Shown here piece after piece: positions 1 through 5,579 of a stretch of DNA of 6,614 nucleotides. The first letter of the stretch is position 1, and each line of letters starts with the position of its first letter. The position numbers were made by a program, and so were the translations under genes. The notes beneath the pieces were generated by a model. The model had not been told where the DNA came from. It saw nothing but the letters and a program-made list of their open reading frames with translations, and made no database searches. The stretch comes from Hydrogenophilales bacterium RIFOXYD1_FULL_62_11 (GTDB lineage: Bacteria; Pseudomonadota; Gammaproteobacteria; Burkholderiales; Thiobacillaceae), in NCBI GenBank assembly GCA_001802655.1, contig MGZO01000060.1, positions 8,790-15,403 of the forward strand, given 5' to 3'.

Positions 1-327
1 CGCCTTGACGCGTTGATCCAGCTTGATCCATTCGGCCAGGTGGGCCTGCCAGTCACGATGAGCGGCATCGATGCTGGCCTGCGCGGCCTGCATTTCGGCC
101 GCCTGCGCAGTTTGCAGCCGGTTTTTTTCCTGCAGCTGCGCAGCCGGAATGCCATCGCGCAGCTCAACCGCCAGTTGCGCGATATGGGCGTCACGCAGGG
201 CGGTCAATTGCACCAGCCTGCCGCGCGCGCGCAGCCAGATGCCATGCGCCAGCTTGACCGTGCGCGCCTGTGTTTCGCTGCGTCCCAGCGCCAGTTGCAG
301 CACCCGTGCCAGCGCAAACGGCTTCAT
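1..327 (-). CDS. fliJ: Flagellar export protein FliJ, N-terminal part (gene continues past the window edge)
   Basis: FliJ is the small coiled-coil stalk of the flagellar export ATPase. It sits in the FliI hexamer pore and links it to the FlhA export gate. The visible 109 residues start MKPFALARVLQLALGRSETQ, matching the usual FliJ opening (basic residue, P, F, then a helix). The rest is almost all helix-forming, rich in A, Q, L, R and E, with W93 and W100 followed by KLDQRVKA, where FliJ proteins usually carry a K-x-D/E-x-R region. E. coli FliJ is 147 residues, so about a quarter is missing. The ATG at 327-325 has a GAGG Shine-Dalgarno 8 nt upstream. FliJ is poorly conserved in sequence, so the call rests on this fit plus its place directly after fliI. 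Unusually, 235 bp separate it from fliI. Confidence 0.85.
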   Translation of the reverse strand, partial: MKPFALARVLQLALGRSETQARTVKLAHGIWLRARGRLVQLTALRDAHIAQLAVELRDGIPAAQLQEKNRLQTAQAAEMQAAQASIDAAHRDWQAHLAEWIKLDQRVKA

Positions 328-566
328 CCTGGAAACCTCGGTTGACCGCTCATCGGCTTCAACAATCTGTCATGAATGCAGGCTTCCCTGCCTTCGTTCA
401 CATTCTTCATATGCTTGAATACGCTACGTACTCGCTGACACGTCCGTGCGTGCGCCTGCCATTGTCGCGCCTTGTTGCAGGCCGCGGCCTGCCGCCTCGT
501 TGCTTCGCGGCCGGCCCCCGCCCAAACGCACCATCGAGCACGTCCAACCAAGGTTTCCAGGATCAT
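324..566 (-). CDS. Possible 80-codon ORF bridging fliI and fliJ (doubtful)
   Basis: A stop-free ORF of 80 codons begins at an ATG that overlaps the fliI stop (ATGA) and ends in a TGA that overlaps the fliJ start (ATGA). It spans the whole inverted-repeat-bounded spacer. The product would be very basic, rich in Arg, Cys and Trp, with no domain or membrane segment I recognise, and it does not look like a normal folded protein. Its ATG probably represents the ancestral fliJ start, now reading into inserted DNA. Even if the peptide is useless, its translation could carry ribosomes from fliI to the fliJ start. No good Shine-Dalgarno is visible; initiation would depend on coupling to fliI. Chance openness in GC-rich DNA is a fully adequate alternative. 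Confidence 0.2.
   Translation of the reverse strand: MILETLVGRARWCVWAGAGREATRRQAAACNKARQWQAHARTCQRVRSVFKHMKNVNEGREACIHDRLLKPMSGQPRFPG
328..344 (+). repeat. Terminal inverted repeat, fliJ side
   Basis: The sequence cctggaaacctcggttg is the reverse complement of 545-561 except at position 339. It abuts the fliJ start codon. In the coding direction it contains GAGG, the apparent fliJ Shine-Dalgarno. Confidence 0.8.
336..339 (-). promoter_or_regulatory. fliJ ribosome binding site within the inverted repeat
   Basis: GAGG in the coding direction lies 8 nt before the fliJ ATG. It sits inside the terminal repeat, and its first G (position 339) is the single base at which the two repeat copies differ; the other copy would read AAGG. 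The site therefore seems to have been supplied by the inserted DNA. Confidence 0.6.
477..492. repeat. 16-bp perfect palindrome in the fliI-fliJ spacer
   Basis: The sequence gcaggccgcggcctgc is its own reverse complement over all 16 bases. It has no loop, so as DNA it is a symmetric site. It lies inside the inserted segment, about 40 bp off its centre. No T-run follows on either strand, so it is not a terminator. Confidence 0.7.
545..561 (-). repeat. Terminal inverted repeat, fliI side
   Basis: The plus-strand sequence caaccaaggtttccagg is the inverted partner of 328-344 with 16 of 17 bases matching. It starts immediately downstream of the fliI stop codon. An 8-bp sequence tccaacca overlaps it at 543-550 and recurs at 566-573 in the fliI end, possibly by chance. 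Confidence 0.8.
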
Positions 567-1957
567 CCAACCACCTCTTCGAGACCGCTGCGGGCAGCAT
601 CCATCGACGCGCGTTCGCGCATGCCCTGCATGAGGTAGCCCTGCATGCGGGGATACAGCCGCACGCCTTCGTCCAGCACCACATCGGCACCCGGCACGTA
701 GGCACCGACTGCCAGCAGGTCGCGGCTGCGCATATAGCGTGAGTAGAGGTATTTGAACCGGCGCGTCCGCTCCAGCCCCTCGTCGCTCAGCAGATCGGGC
801 TGCACCCGGCTGATCGAGGCTTCGATATCGATCGCGGGGTAATGCCCGGCATCGGCCAGGTCCCGGCTCAACACGATATGGCCGTCGAGAATCGCGCGCG
901 CGGCATCGGCAATCGGGTCCTGCTGGTCGTCGCCTTCCATCAGCACGGTAAAAAATGCGGTGATCGAACCGCTGCCGTTGCGGCCATTTCCCGCGCGTTC
1001 GGCCAGTTGCGGCAACTTGGCGAACACCGACGGTGGATAGCCCTTGGTGGCGGGCGGTTCGCCAATCGCCAGCGCCACCTCGCGCTGCGCCATCGCATAG
1101 CGGGTGAGCGAATCCATGATGAGCAACACATGCTTGCCCTGATCGCGAAAATATTCGGCAATCGACATCGCATACGCCGCGCCATTGAGCCGCATCAGCG
1201 GCGGATGGTCGGCAGGGGCGGCGACCACCACCGCGCGCGCCATGCCTTCGGCGCCGAGGATGGTGTCGATGAATTCCTTGACCTCGCGGCCGCGTTCGCC
1301 GATCAGGCCCACCACCACCACGTCGGCCTCGGTGTAGCGCGCCATCATGCCGAGCAGCACGCTCTTGCCGACGCCGCTGCCTGCGAACAGGCCGAGCCGC
1401 TGGCCGCGTCCCACTGTCAGCAGACCGTTGATCGCGCGCACGCCGACGTCCAGCGTCTGCCGGATCGGCGCGCGCTCAAGCGGATTGATCGGACGGCTGT
1501 ACAGCGGCACCCGCCGCTCCAGCAACAAGGAGCCGAGGCCATCGAGCGGTCGTCCGGCGCCGTCGAGCACGCGGCCCAGCAAATGCTCACCCACCGGCAC
1601 CTGGCGCACCCGGTCCTGTGCACGGCGGCGCAGGATGTAGCGCACGCCCAAACGCGGCGGCTGTGCCGCCATCGGGTTTTCGGGAACGACCCGCGCGCCC
1701 GGCATCACGCCGTAAATATCGGAGGCCGGCATAATGAACAGATGGTCGCCGGAAAAACCCGCCACTTCGGCCTCAATGTTCTGGCCGCCCGGAATCTGGA
1801 TTTGGCACTGGCTGCCCACCGGCAAACGCAGTCCCACGGCTTCCATCACCAGACCGGATACGCGGGTGAGGCGCCCGCTGCCCGAAATCGGCGTGGCGCC
1901 GCTGACGGCGCGCCGGCACGCCGCCAGGTATTCACGTAATCGGACGGTGCGATCCAT
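563..1957 (-). CDS. fliI: Flagellum-specific ATP synthase / export ATPase FliI
   Basis: FliI is the hexameric ATPase at the cytoplasmic face of the flagellar type III export apparatus, where it helps unfold and release export substrates. The 464-residue product has the full family layout: N-terminal beta-barrel about 25-95, then the linker PVGEHLLGRVLDG about 121-133, the F1-like ATPase core about 150-370 and a helical C-terminal domain. Walker A is GSGVGKS at 193-199, the catalytic glutamate is E221 in GERGREVKEF, and Walker B ends at D282 in VLLIMDSLTRY. A stretch of about 20 residues (97-118) before the linker is longer than in Salmonella. The length is normal for the family. The ATG at 1957 lies 3 bp after the fliH stop with no clear Shine-Dalgarno, so translation is probably coupled. 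Flagellar rather than virulence type is assigned from the neighbouring fliG. Confidence 0.97.
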   Translation of the reverse strand: MDRTVRLREYLAACRRAVSGATPISGSGRLTRVSGLVMEAVGLRLPVGSQCQIQIPGGQNIEAEVAGFSGDHLFIMPASDIYGVMPGARVVPENPMAAQPPRLGVRYILRRRAQDRVRQVPVGEHLLGRVLDGAGRPLDGLGSLLLERRVPLYSRPINPLERAPIRQTLDVGVRAINGLLTVGRGQRLGLFAGSGVGKSVLLGMMARYTEADVVVVGLIGERGREVKEFIDTILGAEGMARAVVVAAPADHPPLMRLNGAAYAMSIAEYFRDQGKHVLLIMDSLTRYAMAQREVALAIGEPPATKGYPPSVFAKLPQLAERAGNGRNGSGSITAFFTVLMEGDDQQDPIADAARAILDGHIVLSRDLADAGHYPAIDIEASISRVQPDLLSDEGLERTRRFKYLYSRYMRSRDLLAVGAYVPGADVVLDEGVRLYPRMQGYLMQGMRERASMDAARSGLEEVVG

Positions 1958-1960
1958 GGC

Positions 1961-2599
1961 CTATTCAAGCCAGTTCTGGTTGGAGCCTAAAACCTGCACC
2001 ACCTGGCGCCAGCGCGACGGCAGGGTGGCATCGAGGTCGCCCTGCGGGGTTTCGATCAGACAGCCGCCCCGCACGATACGGATATCCTCAACAATGCGCA
2101 GCCGGTTTTTATCGAGCACCTGATCCAGATACGGCCGCACCAGGGCAGCATCCTCCGGATTCAGCAACAAACGCGCGCCACGGCTCGATTCGGCCATCAG
2201 TTTGAGCGCTTGGTTCACCACGTCGAGGAGGTGTTGCGGGCGCACCGCCAGCTCACCCGCCACCACCTGACGCGCCACATCCAGCGCCAGTTCGAGCACC
2301 ATGTCGGCGATATGAAAATCGAGGTTGTCCAGCGTGTTGTCGAAGCTTTCGGCCAGCTGTTTCATCTGCCCGCATGCCTGCTCGGCCTTTGCGCGCCCGG
2401 CAGCCAGGCCCTCGGCGTAACCTTCGGCGTGCGCGGCCTCACGCAGCTGGGCCAGCTCAGCCTCGTGATGATCGGCTGCGGCCGCATTCGCCGGCGCGAC
2501 CAGTTCCACCACCTCCCACTGCTCGAATGCGGTGGCTTCCTTCACCTCACTTGCCCTTGGCCCGCTTTCCGTCAAGCCGCTGTCGTCCCGTGTGCTCAT
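1961..2599 (-). CDS. fliH: Flagellar assembly protein FliH, export ATPase regulator
   Basis: FliH is a dimer that binds FliI, restrains its ATPase activity and tethers it to the C-ring and the FlhA gate. The product has 212 residues, near the usual length. Residues 1-45 are low-complexity and acidic, with W28 in FEQWEV as a candidate for the FlhA-binding aromatic. G60, G64 and G68 form the GxxxG-type repeat that is a hallmark of FliH/SctL helices. A long helical segment follows (70-140). The C-terminal domain shows RGGCLIETPQGDLDATL around 177-193, a characteristic pattern of FliH and V/A-ATPase E-subunit-like stators. The ATG overlaps the fliG stop (ATGA) and has a strong AGGAGG Shine-Dalgarno. 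The protein family is divergent but the context is decisive. Confidence 0.94.
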   Translation of the reverse strand: MSTRDDSGLTESGPRASEVKEATAFEQWEVVELVAPANAAAADHHEAELAQLREAAHAEGYAEGLAAGRAKAEQACGQMKQLAESFDNTLDNLDFHIADMVLELALDVARQVVAGELAVRPQHLLDVVNQALKLMAESSRGARLLLNPEDAALVRPYLDQVLDKNRLRIVEDIRIVRGGCLIETPQGDLDATLPSRWRQVVQVLGSNQNWLE

Positions 2600-3561
2600 G
2601 CAGCCTCCTCTTCCGGGAACAGAATCGCTCCCTCCGCCGCCAACCGCCGCAGGGTTGCACTGGCTTCCTCCTGCGCCGTCTGAATCGCCGTAACCGGCAC
2701 CGCGCCGAGCGTATCCAGATCATCGCGCATGCGCTGCGCGGCTGTCTGGCTCATCACGGCGGTAAGCGCATCCAGCACCCGGCCGTCGCTACCCTTCAAC
2801 GCCAGCAAAAGCGTGCGCGCACCGACATTGCGCATAAAGGTTTTGCGGCTGGCCTCGGGCAAGCGGGCCAGATCTTCAAACGCGAGATGACGCACGCGCA
2901 ATCGCGCAGCCAGTTCAGCGTCGTTGTGATCGATCTGGCTCAAGGCAGCCGCTGCGCTGCCCTCGCTCATCTGTCCCAGCAGGCTGGCGACGGCCGCTTC
3001 GCCCTGCGACGAATCAGCCGCATCGAAGCTGGCCAGCCACTCGTCCAGCTCGACCAGCATGTCGGAATGCGGCACATCGCTGTGCGCCAGACTCAGCAGG
3101 GTCTCAGCGCGTATGCTGCCCGGCAGCACATCGAGCACAGCAGCAGCGACATCGCGCGGCAACTGCAGCAGCACCATAGCAATCAGTTGCGGCGGCTGTT
3201 CTTCCAACAGGCCGGCGATTTCCGCCGGTTCGCGCCCCGCCAGCCTGCCCTGCGCCTGAACACCCGCTGCACCCAGCCGGTGCAGCATCGCCTGCGCGCG
3301 CTCGGGACTCCAGGCCAGCTTGAGGCTGTCATCGAGAAAACGCCCGGCATCGGTGGCAAACCCGGTCTGCTCGGCCGCTTCGGCCGCGTAATCGCGCAGA
3401 ATGAGCCGCACCCGCTCGCGCGGCAGCACGCCCATCTCGCGCATGGCGGCGCCCAGGCGGCTGACTTCCAGCGGACTCAGATAACGGAACACCGCAGCGG
3501 TCGCCTCTTCGCCGAGTGCCAGCAGCAAGGCAGCAGACTTTTCGATTCCGGCCTGGCTCAT
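2596..3561 (-). CDS. fliG: Flagellar motor switch / rotor protein FliG (divergent)
   Basis: FliG links the MS ring (FliF) to the C-ring and carries the torque helix that meets the stator. I choose the ATG at 3561 (321 residues) because it forms an ATGA overlap with the fliF stop and gives MSQAGIEKSAALLLALGEEA, a typical FliG start. A GTG four codons upstream is less likely. The N-terminal FliF-binding domain is about 1-100, the middle domain about 105-190 and the C-terminal domain about 195-315. Family marks include FEDL at 228-231, ALKG at 254-257 and MRDDL at 278-282. Several consensus motifs are altered: EHPQ reads QPPQ (122-125) and MFXF reads HLAF (225-228). Of the E. coli torque residues, K264, D288 and D289 are kept (K256, D280, D281) but R281 and R297 align with T273 and P289. 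The alignments were made by eye. Confidence 0.95.
   Translation of the reverse strand: MSQAGIEKSAALLLALGEEATAAVFRYLSPLEVSRLGAAMREMGVLPRERVRLILRDYAAEAAEQTGFATDAGRFLDDSLKLAWSPERAQAMLHRLGAAGVQAQGRLAGREPAEIAGLLEEQPPQLIAMVLLQLPRDVAAAVLDVLPGSIRAETLLSLAHSDVPHSDMLVELDEWLASFDAADSSQGEAAVASLLGQMSEGSAAAALSQIDHNDAELAARLRVRHLAFEDLARLPEASRKTFMRNVGARTLLLALKGSDGRVLDALTAVMSQTAAQRMRDDLDTLGAVPVTAIQTAQEEASATLRRLAAEGAILFPEEEAA
2604..2609 (-). promoter_or_regulatory. Strong Shine-Dalgarno for fliH
   Basis: AGGAGG lies 4 nt before the fliH ATG, inside the last codons of fliG (the run of Glu codons). It is the best ribosome binding site in the cluster. It suggests that fliH can initiate independently as well as by ATGA coupling. 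Confidence 0.75.
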
Positions 3562-4928
3562 GCGCGCATCCACAATTTGATGACATCGGCTGTTACGCGG
3601 GGATCACCCACCACCTGATTGCGCACCGCGTCGAGCTCGCCGTCAAAATCGTCGACCGGCAGTTCGACCGGCTGGGGGCGACGCCCCATCCACCAGCCGA
3701 TTACGCCCAGCAGCACGATGGCGCCGGCACCGGCCGCCAGCCATCCCGGCGACCAGGGGAATGCGGAGCGGGTCGACGCGGGTGGCACCGGTTGTGGCTG
3801 CACCCGCGGGATCGAATCGGGCGGGCTTGAAACGGCCGGCGCAGAGAGTGTCGGCGCACGGGGCAAGGCCACGGCTGACTCCACGGGCTCCGCACCCGTC
3901 TTGCGGGGCAAGGCGTAGACCGTCACGCTATCGCCGCGCGCAGGTATCAGCCCCAGCGCCTGGCGGGTCAGTTGACCGGCGCGTTTAAGCTCGGCCGCAC
4001 TGGCGTCAAAACCCAGAATCACGATGGCGTTGACCCGCTGGATGCGGCCTTCCGGAACCCGCGTGGTGAGCACCGTTTTCTCCTGCGCCCGCCCGCCCGC
4101 TCCGGTATTGCGCACGCGCTCGACGGTCTGCCGGGTTTCGCTGTCTTCGAGGAGGGCCGTGATCTGCACGCTGACGCGATCCGGCCCCAGCCACGGCGAC
4201 AGCACCGCCAGCGCGCGGCGCACCATATCCTGCTCCAGCGCCGCTTGCGGCGACGGCACCCGCTCGGGCGCGCTTGCACCGAGCACCATCCCGTGCTGAT
4301 CCAGCACCTGCACTTCTGCACGCTTCAAACGCGGCACGCTGGCCGCCACCATCGTCTGAATGCTGCCCACCTGCGCAGCCGACAGCCGGGCACCGGGCCG
4401 CAGGCGCAGCAGCACGGCGGCGGTGGCAGGCGGTGCATTGCGCAAAAACGGCGACACTTTGGGCAAGGCAAGATGCACCCGCGCAAGCTCGATGGTTTGC
4501 AGTTTCTGGATCGAACGCGCCAGATCAATCTCAAGCGCGTGCTGATAGCGTTGCTGCTCCTGCAGGGACGACGCGCCGAAGCTGGGCGCGCGATCGATGG
4601 CATCCTCGGCGTCGGCATCGGATTGGGGCAAGCCCAGCGCGGCCAGACGGTAACGCGCCAGATGCAGTTGATCGGCCGCTACTTCAATACGGCCGTTGAC
4701 GGCAGACAGGCGATAGGGGATGTCGAGTTGTTCGAGCGCCGTGATGACCTCGCCACTCGCGCGGTCGGACAGTTGCGGATACAACACACGGTAAGCCGGC
4801 GGGTTCAACCACCAGTAGGCGGTAGACAAGGCGACCAGCGGCACCACCACCAGCAAGGCCAGCATGAACCGGCGCACCGGCGTCGCTTCCACGACCAGAT
4901 CGCGCAGCGCGCTCAACCAGGCTGACAT
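3558..4928 (-). CDS. fliF: Flagellar MS-ring protein FliF, short form
   Basis: FliF builds the MS ring in the inner membrane, the base on which the rotor and export gate assemble. The ATG at 4928 has GAGGA 7 nt upstream and gives 456 residues; a GTG at 4976 would add 16 unlikely residues. Layout: TM1 about 20-40; RBM1 about 44-100 (PAYRVLYPQLSD, ARYRLAALGLP); RBM2 about 118-215 (ELARVHLALPK, VQVLDQHGMVL); RBM3 about 222-340; a Pro-rich linker 342-392; TM2 about 394-413; and the cytoplasmic FliG-binding tail ending DPRVTADVIKLWM. The family is usually 530-570 residues. The deficit is mainly in RBM3, where only about 25 residues (266-290) stand in for the beta-collar insertion and the GVPGALSNQP-type motif is absent. 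The tail after TM2 is also only about 43 residues. fliE is not upstream. Confidence 0.96.
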   Translation of the reverse strand: MSAWLSALRDLVVEATPVRRFMLALLVVVPLVALSTAYWWLNPPAYRVLYPQLSDRASGEVITALEQLDIPYRLSAVNGRIEVAADQLHLARYRLAALGLPQSDADAEDAIDRAPSFGASSLQEQQRYQHALEIDLARSIQKLQTIELARVHLALPKVSPFLRNAPPATAAVLLRLRPGARLSAAQVGSIQTMVAASVPRLKRAEVQVLDQHGMVLGASAPERVPSPQAALEQDMVRRALAVLSPWLGPDRVSVQITALLEDSETRQTVERVRNTGAGGRAQEKTVLTTRVPEGRIQRVNAIVILGFDASAAELKRAGQLTRQALGLIPARGDSVTVYALPRKTGAEPVESAVALPRAPTLSAPAVSSPPDSIPRVQPQPVPPASTRSAFPWSPGWLAAGAGAIVLLGVIGWWMGRRPQPVELPVDDFDGELDAVRNQVVGDPRVTADVIKLWMRA

Positions 4929-4935
4929 GGCGTCA

Positions 4936-4940
4936 TCCTC
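4936..4940 (-). promoter_or_regulatory. fliF ribosome binding site that fixes the start
   Basis: GAGGA lies 7 nt before the ATG at 4928. The upstream in-frame GTG at 4976 would lengthen FliF by polar residues not expected before TM1, so this site supports the shorter start. Confidence 0.65.
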
Positions 4941-4960
4941 ATCGGCATGGCCGGATGCGG

Positions 4961-4994
4961 CGGGCTGGCCTCGCACGGGAAGGCCTCACACGGG
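4961..4994. repeat. 15-bp tandem repeat upstream of fliF
   Basis: Two 15-bp units plus a partial third lie in the sixA-fliF gap. Plus-strand cggg recurs at 4961, 4976 and 4991, separated by ctggcctcgca and aaggcctcaca (8 of 11 matching). In the coding direction the core is CCCGTGYGAGGCC, present twice. It could be a repeated regulator site or a replication-slippage product. I cannot place a sigma-54 or sigma-28 promoter in this 90-bp gap with confidence. Confidence 0.55.
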
Positions 4995-5018
4995 TTGCGT
5001 TGAATAATCACATGGCGA

Positions 5019-5471
5019 TTATAACCAGTCAGGCCCGGCCACTGCGCGCAAGACCACCTGCAATTCGCCCGCGCGTTCGCGGCTCACAAACCACCAGATC
5101 CCGCCTTTTTTCACCGGCAGATCCCCGGCCTGGTTCGCCAGCAACTGCATCGCCACCTGCCCCAGCGTCGGCTGATGCCCGACGATCAGCACCGGATGAA
5201 CCGAATCCGGCCAGTCGGCCACGCGCAGCAGATCGGCCGCACTCGCGCCCGGCTCAAGCTCAGGTACCAGTTCGTAATCCCGCCCCAGCGCCTGCGCCGT
5301 TTGCCAGGCGCGTGTAGCCGGACTCGCCAGCACCCGGATATCCGGCGGCAAACGCGGGTTGAGCCAATCGGCCATGCGCGATGCCTGTTTGCGTCCCCGC
5401 CCTGTCAACTTGCGTTCGAGATCCGGGCTGGTGTCTTCCGCCTCGGCGTGCCGCCACAAAATCAGTTCCAT
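5019..5471 (-). CDS. sixA: Phosphohistidine phosphatase SixA
   Basis: SixA belongs to the histidine phosphatase (phosphoglycerate-mutase-like) superfamily. In E. coli it removes phosphate from phosphohistidine proteins, originally described for the ArcB HPt domain and later linked to the nitrogen phosphotransferase system. The 150-residue product has every expected element: the RHA motif with R7 and nucleophile H8, LTGRGRKQA (22-30), SPATR with R54, and VGHQPTLG with the second catalytic histidine H99. It has no signal peptide, so it should be cytosolic. The length is near that of E. coli SixA (161). A GAGGA lies 6 nt before the ATG. The gene sits 108 bp after the CYTH-CHAD gene and 90 bp before fliF, on the same strand. 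Its target in this organism is unknown, and there is no direct evidence for a flagellar role. Confidence 0.93.
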   Translation of the reverse strand: MELILWRHAEAEDTSPDLERKLTGRGRKQASRMADWLNPRLPPDIRVLASPATRAWQTAQALGRDYELVPELEPGASAADLLRVADWPDSVHPVLIVGHQPTLGQVAMQLLANQAGDLPVKKGGIWWFVSRERAGELQVVLRAVAGPDWL

Positions 5472-5477
5472 CCTGCA

Positions 5478-5482
5478 TCCTC
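5478..5482 (-). promoter_or_regulatory. sixA ribosome binding site
   Basis: GAGGA lies 6 nt upstream of the sixA ATG, just after a run of seven T in the coding direction. It supports the chosen start over longer readings. Confidence 0.6.
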
Positions 5483-5579
5483 AAAAAAATTCGGCTTTCC
5501 AAAATCCATCCGCCATTGTCCGGCAGCCGTGGTACCGGAATATGACAACCGGGTCCCGACGGCATTGCCCTCGCCGCCG

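Larger units (their letters stand above)
328..562. mobile_element. MITE-like insertion between fliI and fliJ
   Basis: This 235-bp stretch separates two genes that normally abut or overlap. Its ends are an inverted repeat: plus-strand 328-344 and 545-561 match at 16 of 17 bases when one is reversed, and the match extends by AT outside. The tetranucleotide tcat lies just outside both ends (324-327 and 563-566), as a target-site duplication would. Deleting the segment plus one copy gives, on the minus strand, GTTGGATGAAGCCG, which is a clean ATGA stop/start overlap like those of fliF/fliG and fliG/fliH. The interior has no transposase, is locally AT-richer around 395-440, and holds a 16-bp palindrome at 477-492. 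I do not recognise the family, and the exact duplication length is ambiguous because the ends share bases with the target. Confidence 0.5.

Noticed and set aside
378..391. Small hairpin gcagg-cttc-cctgc in the fliI-fliJ spacer
   Set aside because: It has only five base pairs and no T-run. It is expected by chance in this composition and is not strong enough to call a terminator.
842..1939. Long plus-strand open frame (365 codons) opposite fliI
   Set aside because: It is antisense to a gene with intact ATPase motifs. Its translation is rich in His, Arg and Ala with no domain, as expected from the complementary strand of GC-rich codons.
2596..3573. Longer FliG from a GTG at 3573
   Set aside because: The ATG at 3561 gives the standard FliG N-terminus and an ATGA overlap with fliF.
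2374..3618. Long plus-strand open frame (414 codons) opposite fliG and part of fliH
   Set aside because: Same reasoning: the minus-strand proteins are recognisable families, and the antisense product is Arg/Gln/His-rich and unlike any family I know.
563..4928. Non-flagellar (virulence-type) type III secretion cluster
   Set aside because: A true FliG is present, and FliF has RBM3, TM2 and a FliG-binding tail. The order fliFGHIJ is flagellar, whereas injectisomes have SctJ without these parts and no FliG.
3558..4976. Longer FliF from a GTG at 4976
   Set aside because: It adds 16 polar residues not expected before TM1. The ATG at 4928 has a well-placed GAGGA.
4929..5018. Sigma-54 or sigma-28 promoter before fliF
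   Set aside because: I looked for the TGGCAC-N5-TTGC pattern and the TAAA/GCCGATAA pattern in the coding direction and found no acceptable match.
5516..5548. Possible terminator hairpin between the CYTH-CHAD gene and sixA (ttgtccgg with ccgg-aatat-gacaa)
   Set aside because: The stem is broken by a 5-nt bulge and the nearest T-run in the coding direction is about 27 nt away, next to the sixA ribosome binding site.
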